Shown here one piece after another: positions 17,164 through 26,564 of a stretch of DNA of 64,000 nt. The translations under genes were made by a program, and so were the position numbers. The stretch's first letter is position 1. Each line of letters begins with the position of its first letter. Under the pieces are notes generated by a model. The model had not been told where the DNA came from and searched no databases. It saw nothing but the letters and a program-made list of their open reading frames with translations. The DNA comes from Roseiarcus sp963806935 (GTDB lineage: Bacteria > Pseudomonadota > Alphaproteobacteria > Rhizobiales > Beijerinckiaceae): the NCBI GenBank assembly GCA_963806935.1, contig CAWEAT010000048.1, positions 1-64,000 on the forward strand, given 5' to 3'.

Positions 17164-18045
17164 ATGGACGAGAGCCAGCTCACCCAGATTCGCCGCTTCA
17201 ACCGTCTCGTCACCCGCCGCGTCGGCGCGCTCGAAACCAATTACCTGCGCCGGGGCCGGCCGCTGGCGGAGGCGCGGCTCATTTTCGAAATCGGGGCCGA
17301 CGGCGTCGACCTCCTGACGCTGCGGGCGAGACTCGGGCTCGATTCGGGCTATCTCAGCCGTCTCCTCCAATCGCTCAAGGCGCAGGGCTTGATTGCGGTC
17401 GCGAAGGGCGGAGAGGACGGTCGCCGGCGCCGGGCAAGCCTGACCCGCAAAGGAAGCGCGGAGCGCGCGGCCTACGACAGGCTCTCGGACCGGCTCGCGG
17501 CGTCGATGCTTCAGGCCCTGGACGAAGCCGATCGCGGCCGCCTGGCGGCGGCGATGGCCGAGGTCGAGCGGCTTATTCGCGCCGCCTCGGTCGAAGTCAG
17601 GGCGGAGGCGCCGGACAGCGCCGACGCGCGACGGTGCCTCGACGCGTATTTCGGCGAACTCAAACTGCGCTTCGAGGGCGGCTTCGACGCGGGCAAAGAC
17701 AAGTCAGGGCGCGCCGACGACCTGGCGCCGCCATCGGGCCTGTTCGTGCTCGCCCGGCTCGACGGCGATGCGATCGGATGCGGCGGACTCAAACGCATGG
17801 ACAAGGCGACGGGCGAGATCAAGCGGGTCTGGACCGCGCCGCCCGCCCGCGGCATGGGCGTCGCGCGCCGGGTGCTGCGAACGCTCGAAGCCGCGGCGCG
17901 CGACATGGGATTGCGGACCCTACGCCTCGACACCAACCGGGCGCTGACCGAGGCCCACGCGCTCTACCGAAAGGAAGGCTTCCGCGAAGTCGCCCGTTTC
18001 AACGATAACCCGTACGCCCACCACTGGTTCGAGAAGCGGCTATAA
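17164..18045 (+). CDS. MarR-GNAT fusion: winged-helix regulator with acetyltransferase domain
   Basis: 293 residues. The N-terminal 145 form a MarR-type winged helix (RRFNRLVTRRVGALETNYL, then LTLRARLGLDSGYLSRLLQSL as recognition region and the wing EDGRRRRASLTRKG). The C-terminal 150 are a GNAT fold with RVWTAPPARGMGVARRVLRTLE as the acetyl-CoA pyrophosphate loop and LDTNRALTEAHALYRKEGF as motif B. Such fusions are common in Proteobacteria, but their acetylation substrate is generally unknown; they are usually annotated as helix-turn-helix GNAT proteins. The ATG at 17164 has no strong Shine-Dalgarno. It lies 38 bp upstream of a PLP-enzyme gene, which may be co-transcribed. Confidence 0.88.
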   Translation: MDESQLTQIRRFNRLVTRRVGALETNYLRRGRPLAEARLIFEIGADGVDLLTLRARLGLDSGYLSRLLQSLKAQGLIAVAKGGEDGRRRRASLTRKGSAERAAYDRLSDRLAASMLQALDEADRGRLAAAMAEVERLIRAASVEVRAEAPDSADARRCLDAYFGELKLRFEGGFDAGKDKSGRADDLAPPSGLFVLARLDGDAIGCGGLKRMDKATGEIKRVWTAPPARGMGVARRVLRTLEAAARDMGLRTLRLDTNRALTEAHALYRKEGFREVARFNDNPYAHHWFEKRL

Positions 18046-18083
18046 GGGCAGAAACGGATCGTGTCCTTCGGATCGTCAATTCG

Positions 18084-19125
18084 GTGGGGGTCGTCGTCGT
18101 GTGCTCCGAGAAACACTCCGCGCCTGCCGGCCTGAGGGCGTCGGTCAGACTCGATCTCGAAAGAATTCGATCCGCTGTTTCCTCCATCGCGCCGATCTTT
18201 CGAAACACGCCTCAATACGTTTGCCCAACCCTTGGCGAGGCGCTTGGCTGCGAAGTCGTTTTGAAGCTTGAAACCGCCAATCCGATACGCTGTTTCAAGG
18301 GTCGCGGGACGGAGACGGTCATGTCGCGTCTGGCCGGTTCGGGCGCCAAGGCAGCCGTCTGCGCAAGCGCCGGCAATCTTGGGCAGGCGTTAGCCTTCAG
18401 CGGACGAAGCCGAGGGATTATGACAACCGTCGTCGCCGGCAGCAGCGCGAACCCATACAAGCTGGAAAGAATCAGCGCGCTGGGCGCGGCGCGTACGGAT
18501 TGTCGATGGCGATATCGAAGAGGCTCGCCATCGGGCTCGGCAAATCGCGGACAGCGAAGGCGCGTTCCTGGTTGAAGACAGCGAAAACATCGACACCTGC
18601 GAAGGTGCCGGCACCATCGCGCTCGAACTCCTCGAAGGTGCAGCGCCTGTCGACGCCGTACTCGTCGCGCTGGGAGGCGGCGCAATGGCCACGGGCGTGG
18701 GGTACGTCTTCAAGCGTCTCGCGCCAGGGGTCCAAATCGTGGGCGTGCAGCCCGCGGGAGCGCCGGCGATGGCGTTGTCATGGCGGAGAGGGTCGGTCGT
18801 TGAGACAGATCACACGGATACGATCGCGGACGGCGTTGCCGGCCGCTGTCCAATTCCCGCTGTTCTCGACGACCTGCTGGTCGTGGCCGATCAAGTCGCG
18901 CTGGTTGAGGAAGAGAGCATTATCGCCGGAATGCGAATGCTTTACCGCCACGCGGGACTCATCGTGGAGCCGTCGGCCGCGTTGGGCGTTGCGGCGATCC
19001 TGGAAGATCCATCCCGCTACAGGGGCAAACGGGTCGCAACGATCATCTGCGGGAGCAACGTCATCCCGGCCGACTTTGAACGATGGGTTATCGAGGACCC
19101 TAACCGCGCCAGCACGGCTTTTTGA
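18084..19125 (+). pseudogene. Threonine/serine dehydratase-like PLP enzyme, one frameshift
   Basis: Fold type II PLP enzyme of the threonine dehydratase group. The Lys-containing loop CFKGRGTE, SAGNLGQALAF and KLERISALGA are in the first frame; after about 18495 the sequence continues in the next frame with IVDGDIEEAR, the glycine loop ALGGGAMATGVGYVFK and CGSNVIPADF. Removing the A at 18495 joins the two halves into about 347 residues, the expected size. The start is a GTG at 18084. Dehydration of a hydroxy amino acid or racemisation is the likely reaction; substrate uncertain. The end overlaps by 26 bp the convergent DUF1127 gene. Sequence error or recent mutation. Confidence 0.8.
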
Positions 19126-19300
19126 TCTCCGCCCAGCGCTCGGCGGAGGTGACGCCGATGTCGTGCAACTCGCCGTCCGACATCCGCGCAAGCTCGTCCC
19201 GTTCCCGCGCCCGCCGGCGCCATGAATGCAACTCGCTTCGCCAGTTCGCGAACCGCGGCGGCGAGAGTTCGAACGCCAAATGCGGCAATGCGATGCGCAT
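19100..19300 (-). CDS. DUF1127 small protein
   Basis: 66 residues. The C-terminal part carries the DUF1127 signature: RERDELARMSDGELHDIG followed by a Trp and a basic tail (AEIKKPCWRG). Members are arginine-rich small proteins; in Agrobacterium and other alphaproteobacteria some influence phosphate, RNA or stress physiology. I chose the ATG at 19300 because GGGAGGG lies 5 nt upstream; the frame is open to 19330. It converges with and overlaps the end of the PLP-enzyme gene. Confidence 0.8.
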   Translation of the reverse strand: MRIALPHLAFELSPPRFANWRSELHSWRRRARERDELARMSDGELHDIGVTSAERWAEIKKPCWRG

Positions 19301-19585
19301 GAAAGCCCTCCCGAGCGACCTTTCGCTCATCGACGGCCCGCGGCGCGGCTCCGGCTTAACCCATCAGAAGGCGAAGCGCCTCTTGGCCTCGCCGCCCTGC
19401 CGTTCGCGGCCTCGTCGCAGCACCGATAGGGTCGGCGGATGTCGCCCGTCAAACGAGATTTCGGAATTGATGACATGCGTGCAGGGAATGCGTGCGAAAG
19501 CGAGCCTGTGCGTGACGCCATCGACTGGCTTGACAGGGAGCCGCGGGGCGACGAAGGTCCCCACTCGGTCGCATGAGGAAATTGC

Positions 19586-20545
19586 ATGCGAAGCTTTCCG
19601 GTTCGGCTCCCGTCGCTCGATCTCGTTCGCGGTTTCGTCGCCGTCGGGCGGCGCCTGAGCATGACCCTCGCCGCGCAGGATCTTTTCCTCACCCAATCGG
19701 CCGTCAGCCGCCAGATCATCGCGCTTGAGGAGGCGCTCGGCGTGAAGCTGCTGAACCGCGGTTATCGCTCGATCAGCTTCACCCCCGAAGGCGAACGTTT
19801 CTTTCGGGTCGCCGACAGCGCCCTCCAACAGCTTGAGGACGGCGTCAGTGCGCTCGCCGCGGGGCGCGATCGCCAGCCGGTGACGATCACCGCCAGCATC
19901 GGCGTAACCGGTTTATGGATCATGCCGCGTCTCGGCGGCTTCCAGCAGCGCCATCCCGATATCGACGTGAGGGTGGCGGCGAACAACAAGGTCGTCGATC
20001 TGAGGACCGGAGGCGCCGACGTCGCGATTCGCTATTGCCCGGCGGCGAGCGCCCCGCCGGGCTCCCGGCGGCTCTTTGGCGAAGCGGTTGCGCCCGTCGC
20101 CCATCCCTCGCTCGGCGTGAGCCGCCTCGACGCCGCGTCGGTCGCTGGGCACGTCCTCATCGAATACGACGATTCGAATCGGCCCTGGCTGCAATGGTCC
20201 GACCGGCTCCATTCCATGGGGTTGAGCGCGGTCAAGCCGAAAGGGGTCCTGCGCTACAATCAGTATGACCAGGCGATCCGGGCGGCGCTCGAGGGCCAGG
20301 GAATAGCGCTTGGCCGAATCGCGCTGATCGAGCCGCTGCTGGCCCAAGGCCGACTCATCGCGGTCGGCGGCGCGGGCCTGGACCAGGCGCACGGATACGC
20401 CTACTGGCTGGTACAGGCTGACGCGACGCCGCGCGACGACGTTGAGGTCGTGGTCGACTGGATAAGGTCAGAGGCGAAGAGCGTCGAATTGCGGCTTGAG
20501 GATGAGTTGAGCGCCCTCGCCGAGGTTGATTCGCGAACGACGTGA
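19586..20545 (+). CDS. LysR-family transcriptional regulator, GcvA-like
   Basis: 319 residues. The N-terminal winged helix-turn-helix reads SLDLVRGFVAVGRRLSMTLAAQDL then TQSAVSRQIIALEEALGVKL, the classic LysR recognition helix. It is followed by the GcvA-type effector domain (TITASIGVTGLWIMPRLGGFQ, ADVAIRY, GVLRYNQYDQAIRAALEGQGIALG). A ribosome binding site AGGAA lies 5 nt before the ATG. No divergent target gene is adjacent: upstream is the DUF1127 gene about 285 bp away on the other strand, which could be its target. Effector unknown. Confidence 0.88.
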   Translation: MRSFPVRLPSLDLVRGFVAVGRRLSMTLAAQDLFLTQSAVSRQIIALEEALGVKLLNRGYRSISFTPEGERFFRVADSALQQLEDGVSALAAGRDRQPVTITASIGVTGLWIMPRLGGFQQRHPDIDVRVAANNKVVDLRTGGADVAIRYCPAASAPPGSRRLFGEAVAPVAHPSLGVSRLDAASVAGHVLIEYDDSNRPWLQWSDRLHSMGLSAVKPKGVLRYNQYDQAIRAALEGQGIALGRIALIEPLLAQGRLIAVGGAGLDQAHGYAYWLVQADATPRDDVEVVVDWIRSEAKSVELRLEDELSALAEVDSRTT

Positions 20546-20949
20546 CCGGGTGGCGCGAGAGTGATCGACCTCGCAATTGCCTGGCAAGCTCGGACGCCGC
20601 CACGCGTCGCAACCGTTGTCCGGCGCGGCGAAACGTCGGTCGCCTGGCTTCTGGCTGGGCTTGCTGGCGCAGGCGCGTCTTTGACGTTGGCGCGCTTTGA
20701 GGGTAATGGTTTCAGCCGCCCGGCAGATCATCGACCTCAAGGCGGCCGCAAATTATTGGCTGCGCTGTCCGCGCGGACCCCGCGGCTTGCGGCTTGGTGC
20801 GGCAATGACAAAAAACATAGATGGCGAGGAGAGCTGCCAAAGACCGGCGCGCCCGGAGAAATGTGTGCATACGGCGGGTCAAACTATAGTTTGACATTGT
20901 TGGAGCTTCTGTCAGTGTATTGCCGAGTATCCGAAGTCTCAGGATAGGT
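20546..20949. other. Intergenic region with palindrome and promoter before the flippase gene
   Basis: 404 bp between two plus-strand genes. The left 330 bp hold no gene with supporting signals. The right end is more AT-rich and contains the palindrome at 20878-20895 and a promoter-like sequence overlapping it, both listed separately. Confidence 0.55.
20878..20920 (+). promoter_or_regulatory. 18-bp perfect palindrome overlapping a promoter-like -35 box
   Basis: GTCAAACTATAGTTTGAC at 20878-20895 is a perfect 18-bp palindrome. Its right arm runs into TTGACA (20891-20896), an ideal sigma70-type -35, with GTGTAT at 20915-20920 after 18 bp as a poor -10. The arrangement is what an operator for a dimeric regulator would look like, about 55 bp upstream of the flippase start. 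No regulator has been matched to it. Confidence 0.45.
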
Positions 20950-22452
20950 ATGTCTACAACGCGCCTCAAAACCAATTTTGTCGTTAATCTCAGCTCTCCA
21001 GTCGTGCGAATTGCGATCGCGCTTGTAACCATTCCAATATACATACACCATTTAGGAAACGCGCGATACGGCGTGCTGACGATCGCGTGGATTCTCGTCG
21101 GATATTTCGGCTTTCTCGACCTTGGACTTTCACGCGCCTCGATCAACGCCTTGGCGAAGCTTCGTGCGGCTCCTCAAGCGGAACGAGCTCGGGTATTGCT
21201 GACGACCTTGATTCTAAGTCTCGGTTTTGAACTCGCGGGCGCGGCCCTGCTCTTCGTCGTCGGCGGGTACATGTTCGCCTACGTGCTTTCCATTCCTCCG
21301 GATTTGAAGGAGGAAGTCGCACGATCGTTTCCGTGGATGGTCGGCCTCTTTCCGATGACCCTCGTGGCTGGCGTCGGTTCGGGCGCTTTGGAGAGCCGCG
21401 AGCGCTTTCTTCTCGTGAACTCGTTGCAAATTTTGGGATCGAGCCTGGGCCAGATCGCACCGGTCATCATGGCTGTGTTGGTGAGTCCTTCGCTCACGGT
21501 CGTCATCCCCTCGGTGGCGATCGTGCAGGCGGCGAGCATGATTGTCATCGGCGTTTTCGTCTATCGGCTGGAAGGTCCTTTTTCGCTTCGGGCGTTCGAT
21601 TGGTCTGAAGCGCGGACTTTGCTGCACTACGGCGGCTGGGTCACGGTCACGAGCGCGATCCTTCCGATCTTGCTCAGCGCTGATCAGTTCCTGATCGGGT
21701 CGTTGATTGGCGTGGCCGAGGTCACCCACTACGCCGTCCCGATGAACTTGGTCGTACGATCTCAGATATTCCCGATGGCGCTGGGGCGAACTTTCTTTCC
21801 GCGCCTTTCCAGCTTGCAGCGGGACGAGGCGCATAGGTTGGCGGTACGCGCGCTTGAGTCGCTTGGATACGGGTACGCGGCCGTCTGTGCGCCCGGCATC
21901 ATCCTGGCGCCGGCCTTCTTCCGCTACTGGATCGGACCCGAGTTCGCGCTCGTTTCAGCCCCGGTGGCGCAAATCCTCTTCTTTGGCGCGTGGATTGCTG
22001 GACTGGCCTTTATCGCCTATACGCTCATCCAAAGCCAAGGCCGGCCGGATCTGACTGGAAAGCTCCATTTTGCGGAACTGATCCCGTTTCTGGGCATCCT
22101 TTGGGTCCTGACCAGCGCTTTCGGCATCAAGGGCGCTGCGGCGGCCTGGACCTTGCGCGGTGTCGTGGACGCATTCCTGATGTTCTGGGCGGCCGGTTTT
22201 TCCAGGAGAGAAGTCGCGTCCGCGTTGGCGCGCCCGACCGCGCTGCTCTGCGGCAGCGGACTTGTAGCGCGGTTCGTCGGGTCGAGCCTCGCCTCGTCGC
22301 TGCCGGCGGCCGTCGCGGTCGGCCTGGTCTCGATCGGACTCGCCTACGCCTATTCCGCCGATCTTCGGCATATTCTGACAGTCCAGTTTGTCCGAGCTCG
22401 CAGTGTTGGCGAGGGCCTGATCCGGCGAGTGAAACCGGCGCAATCAGCGTAA
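20950..22452 (+). CDS. Wzx-type polysaccharide flippase (MATE/MOP superfamily)
   Basis: 500 residues with about 12-14 hydrophobic segments from near the N-terminus (VVRIAIALVTIPIYIHHLG, ARYGVLTIAWILVGYFGFLD) to the C-terminus. The N-terminal pattern with a small YG-containing loop and GLSRA is that of Wzx/RfbX oligosaccharide translocases, which flip lipid-linked sugar units across the inner membrane. I chose the ATG at 20950 (MSTTRLKTN), preceded by AGGATAGGT, over the longer frame from 20920. A methyltransferase gene converges on it downstream and could act on the same surface glycan. No polymerase or glycosyltransferase is adjacent, so the polysaccharide is not identified. Confidence 0.82.
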   Translation: MSTTRLKTNFVVNLSSPVVRIAIALVTIPIYIHHLGNARYGVLTIAWILVGYFGFLDLGLSRASINALAKLRAAPQAERARVLLTTLILSLGFELAGAALLFVVGGYMFAYVLSIPPDLKEEVARSFPWMVGLFPMTLVAGVGSGALESRERFLLVNSLQILGSSLGQIAPVIMAVLVSPSLTVVIPSVAIVQAASMIVIGVFVYRLEGPFSLRAFDWSEARTLLHYGGWVTVTSAILPILLSADQFLIGSLIGVAEVTHYAVPMNLVVRSQIFPMALGRTFFPRLSSLQRDEAHRLAVRALESLGYGYAAVCAPGIILAPAFFRYWIGPEFALVSAPVAQILFFGAWIAGLAFIAYTLIQSQGRPDLTGKLHFAELIPFLGILWVLTSAFGIKGAAAAWTLRGVVDAFLMFWAAGFSRREVASALARPTALLCGSGLVARFVGSSLASSLPAAVAVGLVSIGLAYAYSADLRHILTVQFVRARSVGEGLIRRVKPAQSA

Positions 22453-22499
22453 GCCGTCCGGCTCCGGGAGGCGTTCGGCGACACCGCTGAGAAGGTCAG

Positions 22500-23294
22500 T
22501 CACCGATTTTGCGGCGGAACAGGAAAAAGCACGTCAGAGGGCGGGACCATCACTTGATTTCGCGGTAATTGTTTGCGCTTCCGGATTGCAACAATCGAGT
22601 CAAAGAATTCGATGCTTTCCATGTTTGTCATATTTGCAAGGTTGTTCATCCCTTTCGTTTGATAATGATTGTGCATCTCATCGACTTTGTCCTTCAAATA
22701 TTCGATGATTGTGCCGCGCCTGTTCCTGCCTCCTTCCCAGTGAGGCCAGTATGATGTGCATACGTCCTCAATGATATAAATTCCTCCGTCATTGAGTAGA
22801 GGAAACAGTACGTCAAAACTTGCGCGTTGATGTCTGCCTACGTGCGAACCGTCGTCGAGCACAACGTCGAGCCCCTTCATCTCCGCCGCAACGTCTCGGA
22901 GAAACTTGGGATCGTCCTGCGAGCCGATCCGCACGCAACCGTCGCTGCCGTCGAAAGCAGCACACTTGGGATCGATGTCAATTCCGAATATCACCGCCTC
23001 ATCGCCGAGAAATTTTCGCCATAGGGCAAGCGAGCCGCCCTGGGCCACGCCAATCTCGAGCATCTTTACTTTGGACCCTGCATACGGTCCTAACAGTTGG
23101 TCATAGATCGGGAGATAATGAAGCCACTTTGCAACGGGCTTCCCCTGGTTTGAAAAAAATATATCGGCCGCCCGCCCGCGGTAGGTGGATCGATGTTCGT
23201 CGTTCGCGATGCCTGCGAAGTCCGAGGAGCCTGGCACGCCTGCGTTGGTTAGCTTGCGTAGCTTCTTATCGGCGCGCCGGAAAAGAGACATCAT
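22500..23294 (-). CDS. Class I SAM-dependent methyltransferase
   Basis: 264 residues. Motif I of the Rossmann methyltransferase fold is clear (VKMLEIGVAQGGSLALWRKF), followed by the acidic FGIDIDPKC, DVVLDDGSHVGRHQ and a motif-IV-like GGIYIIEDVCTSYWP. The overall pattern is that of the CmcI/macrocin O-methyltransferase-like family acting on sugars or small molecules. The start at 23294 (MMSLFRR) has AAGGA about 10 nt upstream; an alternative ATG lies at 23318. The gene is less GC-rich than its neighbours, which may indicate transfer as part of a variable surface-glycan locus. It converges on the flippase gene. Confidence 0.78.
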   Translation of the reverse strand: MMSLFRRADKKLRKLTNAGVPGSSDFAGIANDEHRSTYRGRAADIFFSNQGKPVAKWLHYLPIYDQLLGPYAGSKVKMLEIGVAQGGSLALWRKFLGDEAVIFGIDIDPKCAAFDGSDGCVRIGSQDDPKFLRDVAAEMKGLDVVLDDGSHVGRHQRASFDVLFPLLNDGGIYIIEDVCTSYWPHWEGGRNRRGTIIEYLKDKVDEMHNHYQTKGMNNLANMTNMESIEFFDSIVAIRKRKQLPRNQVMVPPSDVLFPVPPQNR

Positions 23295-23530
23295 GCTTTT
23301 GATTTCCTTTGCTTCCATTCGTCTTCGCCGTTCGGCGCGCCGGCCGCCCAGTGAGCTGGCCCTTTGAATCTGGACGCTTGAGGTTGGCGACGGCGCCGGA
23401 TCATGCCGATCCGCGCTGAAGGGCGCCAACGCCCGCCGGCCGCAACCGAGGACGCCTTTCCGCGCCAGACTTGAGAGCCTCAAAATTCCCCGCCCGTCAA
23501 GAGATGCTGGCTCGACGCCCGACCCAAGCG

Positions 23531-24793
23531 CTACGCCGCGATGCGCACGGGCAATTCCGTGATGCCGTGGACGAAGGACGAGAACACCCGCTTCGGCTCG
23601 CCGACGACCTCGATCGGCGGCAGGCGGTCGAGGATTTCCTCCCACAGGATCTTCAATTGCATTTCGGCCAGGTTCTTGCCGACGCAACGATGGATGCCGA
23701 AGCCGAACGAAAGGTGCTGGCGCGGCCGCGGGCGGTCGATGATGAAGCGGTCGGGCTCGTCGATCGCCTCCTCGTCGCGGTTGCCGGAAATGTACCACAT
23801 CGCGACCTTGTCGCCCTTGCGGATGAGCTGGCCGCCGAACTCCACGTCGGCGAGCGCCGTGCGGCGCATATAGGCGAGCGGCGTCTGGTAGCGGATGATC
23901 TCCGGGACCATCGAATCGATGAGCTCGCGCCGGGCGCGGAGCTTCTTGAACTCATGGGGGTTCTGGCTCAGGAACAGGAGGCCGCCAGTCATCGAATTGC
24001 GCGTCGTGTCGTTGCCGCCGACGATCAGCAGCACGATGTTGCCGAGATATTCCCGCGCGCTCATGTTGCGGGTGGCCTCGCCGTGGGCGAGCATCGAGAT
24101 GAGATCGGGGCGCGGCTCGGCGTTAACCCGCTCGTTCCACAGTCCCATGAAATAGGCGAGGCACTGGCCGAAAACCTCCTCGCGCTGCTCTTCGCTTTCG
24201 ACCAGCCCGCCTTCGTATGGCACCGCGGTCGAGACATCCGACCAGTAGCTGAGCTTGCGGCGGTCCTCGAACGGGAAATCGAACAGAGTCGCCAGCATTT
24301 GCGCGGTGAGCTCGATCGAGACCTTGTCCACCCAGTTGAAGGTTTCGCCGCGCGGCAGGCCATCGAGAACCGCGCGGACGCGACTTCTGATCAGCCCCTC
24401 GAAGTTGGCTAGATTGTCCGGCGAGACGATCGGCTGCACCACCTTGCGCTGCGCTTCATGCCGCGGCGGGTCCATGGCGATAAACATCGGCAGCTCAAGG
24501 TCGCCCGGCCGGTCGCGTAGGGTGATGCCATCGAGCGATGAAAATGACCTGTGGTTGACCTCAAGGGCGATGATATCCTTGTGCTTGGTCACCGACCAGA
24601 ACGGCCCAAGCGGGCTCTCCTTGCAATAGTGCACCGGCGCCTCCCGCCGCAGGCGGCGAAAATACGGCTGCCAGATGTGCTGCTGAAAGAGTTTGGGATC
24701 ACTGACGTTGAACTCGTCGAGCGGCGTCGCCTCGGCGAGCGCCGCGTGGTCGACGGCCTCCGGAGCGCTCACGACCGAAGATGCGACCGTCAT
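23531..24793 (-). CDS. Cytochrome P450, CYP153-like
   Basis: 420 residues. The I-helix reads LLIVGGNDTTRNSMTGGL, the K-helix ExxR is EIIR and the haem loop is FGFGIHRCVG with ligand Cys370. ELPMFIAMDPPRHEAQRKVVQPIV and QMLATLFDFPFEDRRKL are characteristic of CYP153, bacterial omega-hydroxylases of alkanes and fatty acyl chains. It is soluble and needs a ferredoxin and reductase, neither of which is adjacent. The ATG at 24793 is preferred over the upstream GTG at 24799 because AGAGAGG lies just upstream. Neighbours are a methyltransferase downstream and cyclopropane fatty acid synthase upstream on the same strand. Family confident, substrate inferred. Confidence 0.88.
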   Translation of the reverse strand: MTVASSVVSAPEAVDHAALAEATPLDEFNVSDPKLFQQHIWQPYFRRLRREAPVHYCKESPLGPFWSVTKHKDIIALEVNHRSFSSLDGITLRDRPGDLELPMFIAMDPPRHEAQRKVVQPIVSPDNLANFEGLIRSRVRAVLDGLPRGETFNWVDKVSIELTAQMLATLFDFPFEDRRKLSYWSDVSTAVPYEGGLVESEEQREEVFGQCLAYFMGLWNERVNAEPRPDLISMLAHGEATRNMSAREYLGNIVLLIVGGNDTTRNSMTGGLLFLSQNPHEFKKLRARRELIDSMVPEIIRYQTPLAYMRRTALADVEFGGQLIRKGDKVAMWYISGNRDEEAIDEPDRFIIDRPRPRQHLSFGFGIHRCVGKNLAEMQLKILWEEILDRLPPIEVVGEPKRVFSSFVHGITELPVRIAA

Positions 24794-25053
24794 CGCCACC
24801 TCTCTCTTCCCGTCGCGGCGGCTGCAGTCGCTTCCGCGCGGGCGCGAGAGGCCGCAAACCGTACGAGCGGGGCCCTAACACGGATCACACGGACCGTCCA
24901 TCGACGGACGGCGCAAGCAGCCGCATCATTCCGGCCAGGCGCGCATGGCGGCTTCGGCGGCGCCATGAGTTCGGCGCGGGTCTAGCCCGTCGCGAGCGAC
25001 CATAGCGAACTCGGTCTCGCGCCCTCGACGATTCCGCGATCCCAATCTGCGAA

Positions 25054-26307
25054 CTACTCCGCGGCGTGGCGCACCCCGGGTCGGGCCGCCTCGCGGCGCC
25101 GAAGCTCCGCCTCCCGCTCCGGGATATAGTCGCGGGTTAGCGGAACGTCCTCTTGGCGCTTGGCGAGTTGAAGCTGAAACACCATGTTGCCGTCGACCCG
25201 GAACGAGGTTTCCGATCCGGCGAGGTAGAACTCCCACATCCGGCAGAAGCGCTCGTCATAGAGCTTGGCCGCTTCGTCGCGCCTCGCCATGAAGCGCTCA
25301 CGCCAGGCTCGGAGCGTTTCGGCGTAGTGCAGTCGCAGGATCTCGATGTCGGTCACATACAAGCCGGCGCGCTCGACAGCCGGCAGCACCTCGGAGAGGC
25401 TTGGAATGTAGCCGCCCGGGAAGATGTATTTCCGGATCCAGGGATTCGTCGCGCCGGGAACGGAGTTACGCCCGATCGCGTGGAGCAGCATCACTCCGTC
25501 ATCATTGAGCTGGCGGCGCGCGGTGGAGAAAAATTCGTCGTAGCGGCCGACGCCGACATGTTCGAACATGCCGACCGAGACGATTCGGTCGAAGGTTTCA
25601 TGAACGTCGCGGTAGTCCTGAAGCCGAAATTCGACCCGGTCGGCCAGGCCTGCCTGACGGGCGCGATCGGTCGCGACGGTGAATTGCTCGCTGGACAAAG
25701 TAACGCCGGTCACCTTGGCTCCTGCGACCCCGGCGAGATAGAGCCCCATGCCGCCAAAACCGCAGCCGATGTCGAGCGCCGTCGCGCCGTCCTTCGGCAG
25801 GAGCTTGGCGGCGATGTGGCGCTTCTTTGCCATCTGCGCGTCGTCCAGCGACTGTCCGGGATATTCGAAATAGGCGCAGCTGTATTGGCGGTCCGAATCG
25901 AGGAAGAGATCGTAGAGACGCGCGTCGAGGTCATAGTGGCTGGCGATGTTGCGCCTGGCGCGCCGCCGGTCGTTGCGCTGGTGCAGGCCACGAAAGGCGA
26001 CGCGAGTCTCATGCAGCGCTTGCACCCAGGGCAGGCCTCGCATCTCGAGCAGGTTCCGCGCGCCGAGGTCCAGCACGCTGTAGAGGTCGCCTCGCGTTAC
26101 GAGCAATCGTCCGTCCATATAGAGCTCGCCGAGCGCCAGCGCTGGATTGACCATCAGTCGCCACTCGGCCCGGCGATCCGCGACCTTCACGCCAAGGAGC
26201 GGGCCCTCGCCGTCGCCAAACGTTTCAGTGACGCCGTCGGCGCACGCCACCTCGAGGCGGCCCTTGCGAACCAGCCGCCGCAAATATGCTCTGAAATCCG
26301 AACTCAT
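25054..26307 (-). CDS. cfa: Cyclopropane-fatty-acyl-phospholipid synthase
   Basis: 417 residues, the usual Cfa size. An N-terminal domain (about 1-110, with GELYMDGRLLV) precedes the SAM methyltransferase domain with motif I ALDIGCGFGGMGLYLA. Family stretches NIASHYDLDARLYDLFLD, QYSCAYFEYPGQSLDDAQ, IVSVGMFEHVGVGRYDEFF and KYIFPGGYIPSLSEV are all present, including the conserved active-site region around YSCAYF and MFEHVG. It transfers a methylene group from SAM to cis-unsaturated phospholipid acyl chains. The frame is open to 26517, but homologous sequence starts at MSSDFRAYL, 26307. It is the upstream neighbour of the P450 on the same strand, 260 bp apart. Confidence 0.92.
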   Translation of the reverse strand: MSSDFRAYLRRLVRKGRLEVACADGVTETFGDGEGPLLGVKVADRRAEWRLMVNPALALGELYMDGRLLVTRGDLYSVLDLGARNLLEMRGLPWVQALHETRVAFRGLHQRNDRRRARRNIASHYDLDARLYDLFLDSDRQYSCAYFEYPGQSLDDAQMAKKRHIAAKLLPKDGATALDIGCGFGGMGLYLAGVAGAKVTGVTLSSEQFTVATDRARQAGLADRVEFRLQDYRDVHETFDRIVSVGMFEHVGVGRYDEFFSTARRQLNDDGVMLLHAIGRNSVPGATNPWIRKYIFPGGYIPSLSEVLPAVERAGLYVTDIEILRLHYAETLRAWRERFMARRDEAAKLYDERFCRMWEFYLAGSETSFRVDGNMVFQLQLAKRQEDVPLTRDYIPEREAELRRREAARPGVRHAAE

Positions 26308-26564
26308 AACCCACCACTCGCCATCCCGTTGGCCGGGCTCGGCGGTCCCGGCCGCGCCGGCTGTCCCCATCCGGTCACTACGGCAGGTTACGGAAAGTTT
26401 GCAGGCGATTTCAAGTGGGAATATGGGCCGCGGGGGCTTCGGGCGACCCAAATGCTTAACCGGGGCGTCTTGCTTTGGCCCCATTCGTGCGAACAAGTCC
26501 CGCCGTTCCCCTTTCACCCAGTTTGCGATAGACGACGATCCAAGCGGTCAAGGATTCCCTATTC

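Noticed and set aside
20561..20947. Plus-strand ORF of 128 codons between the LysR and flippase genes
   Set aside because: No ribosome binding site, no recognisable domain, and it runs across the palindrome and promoter-like region.
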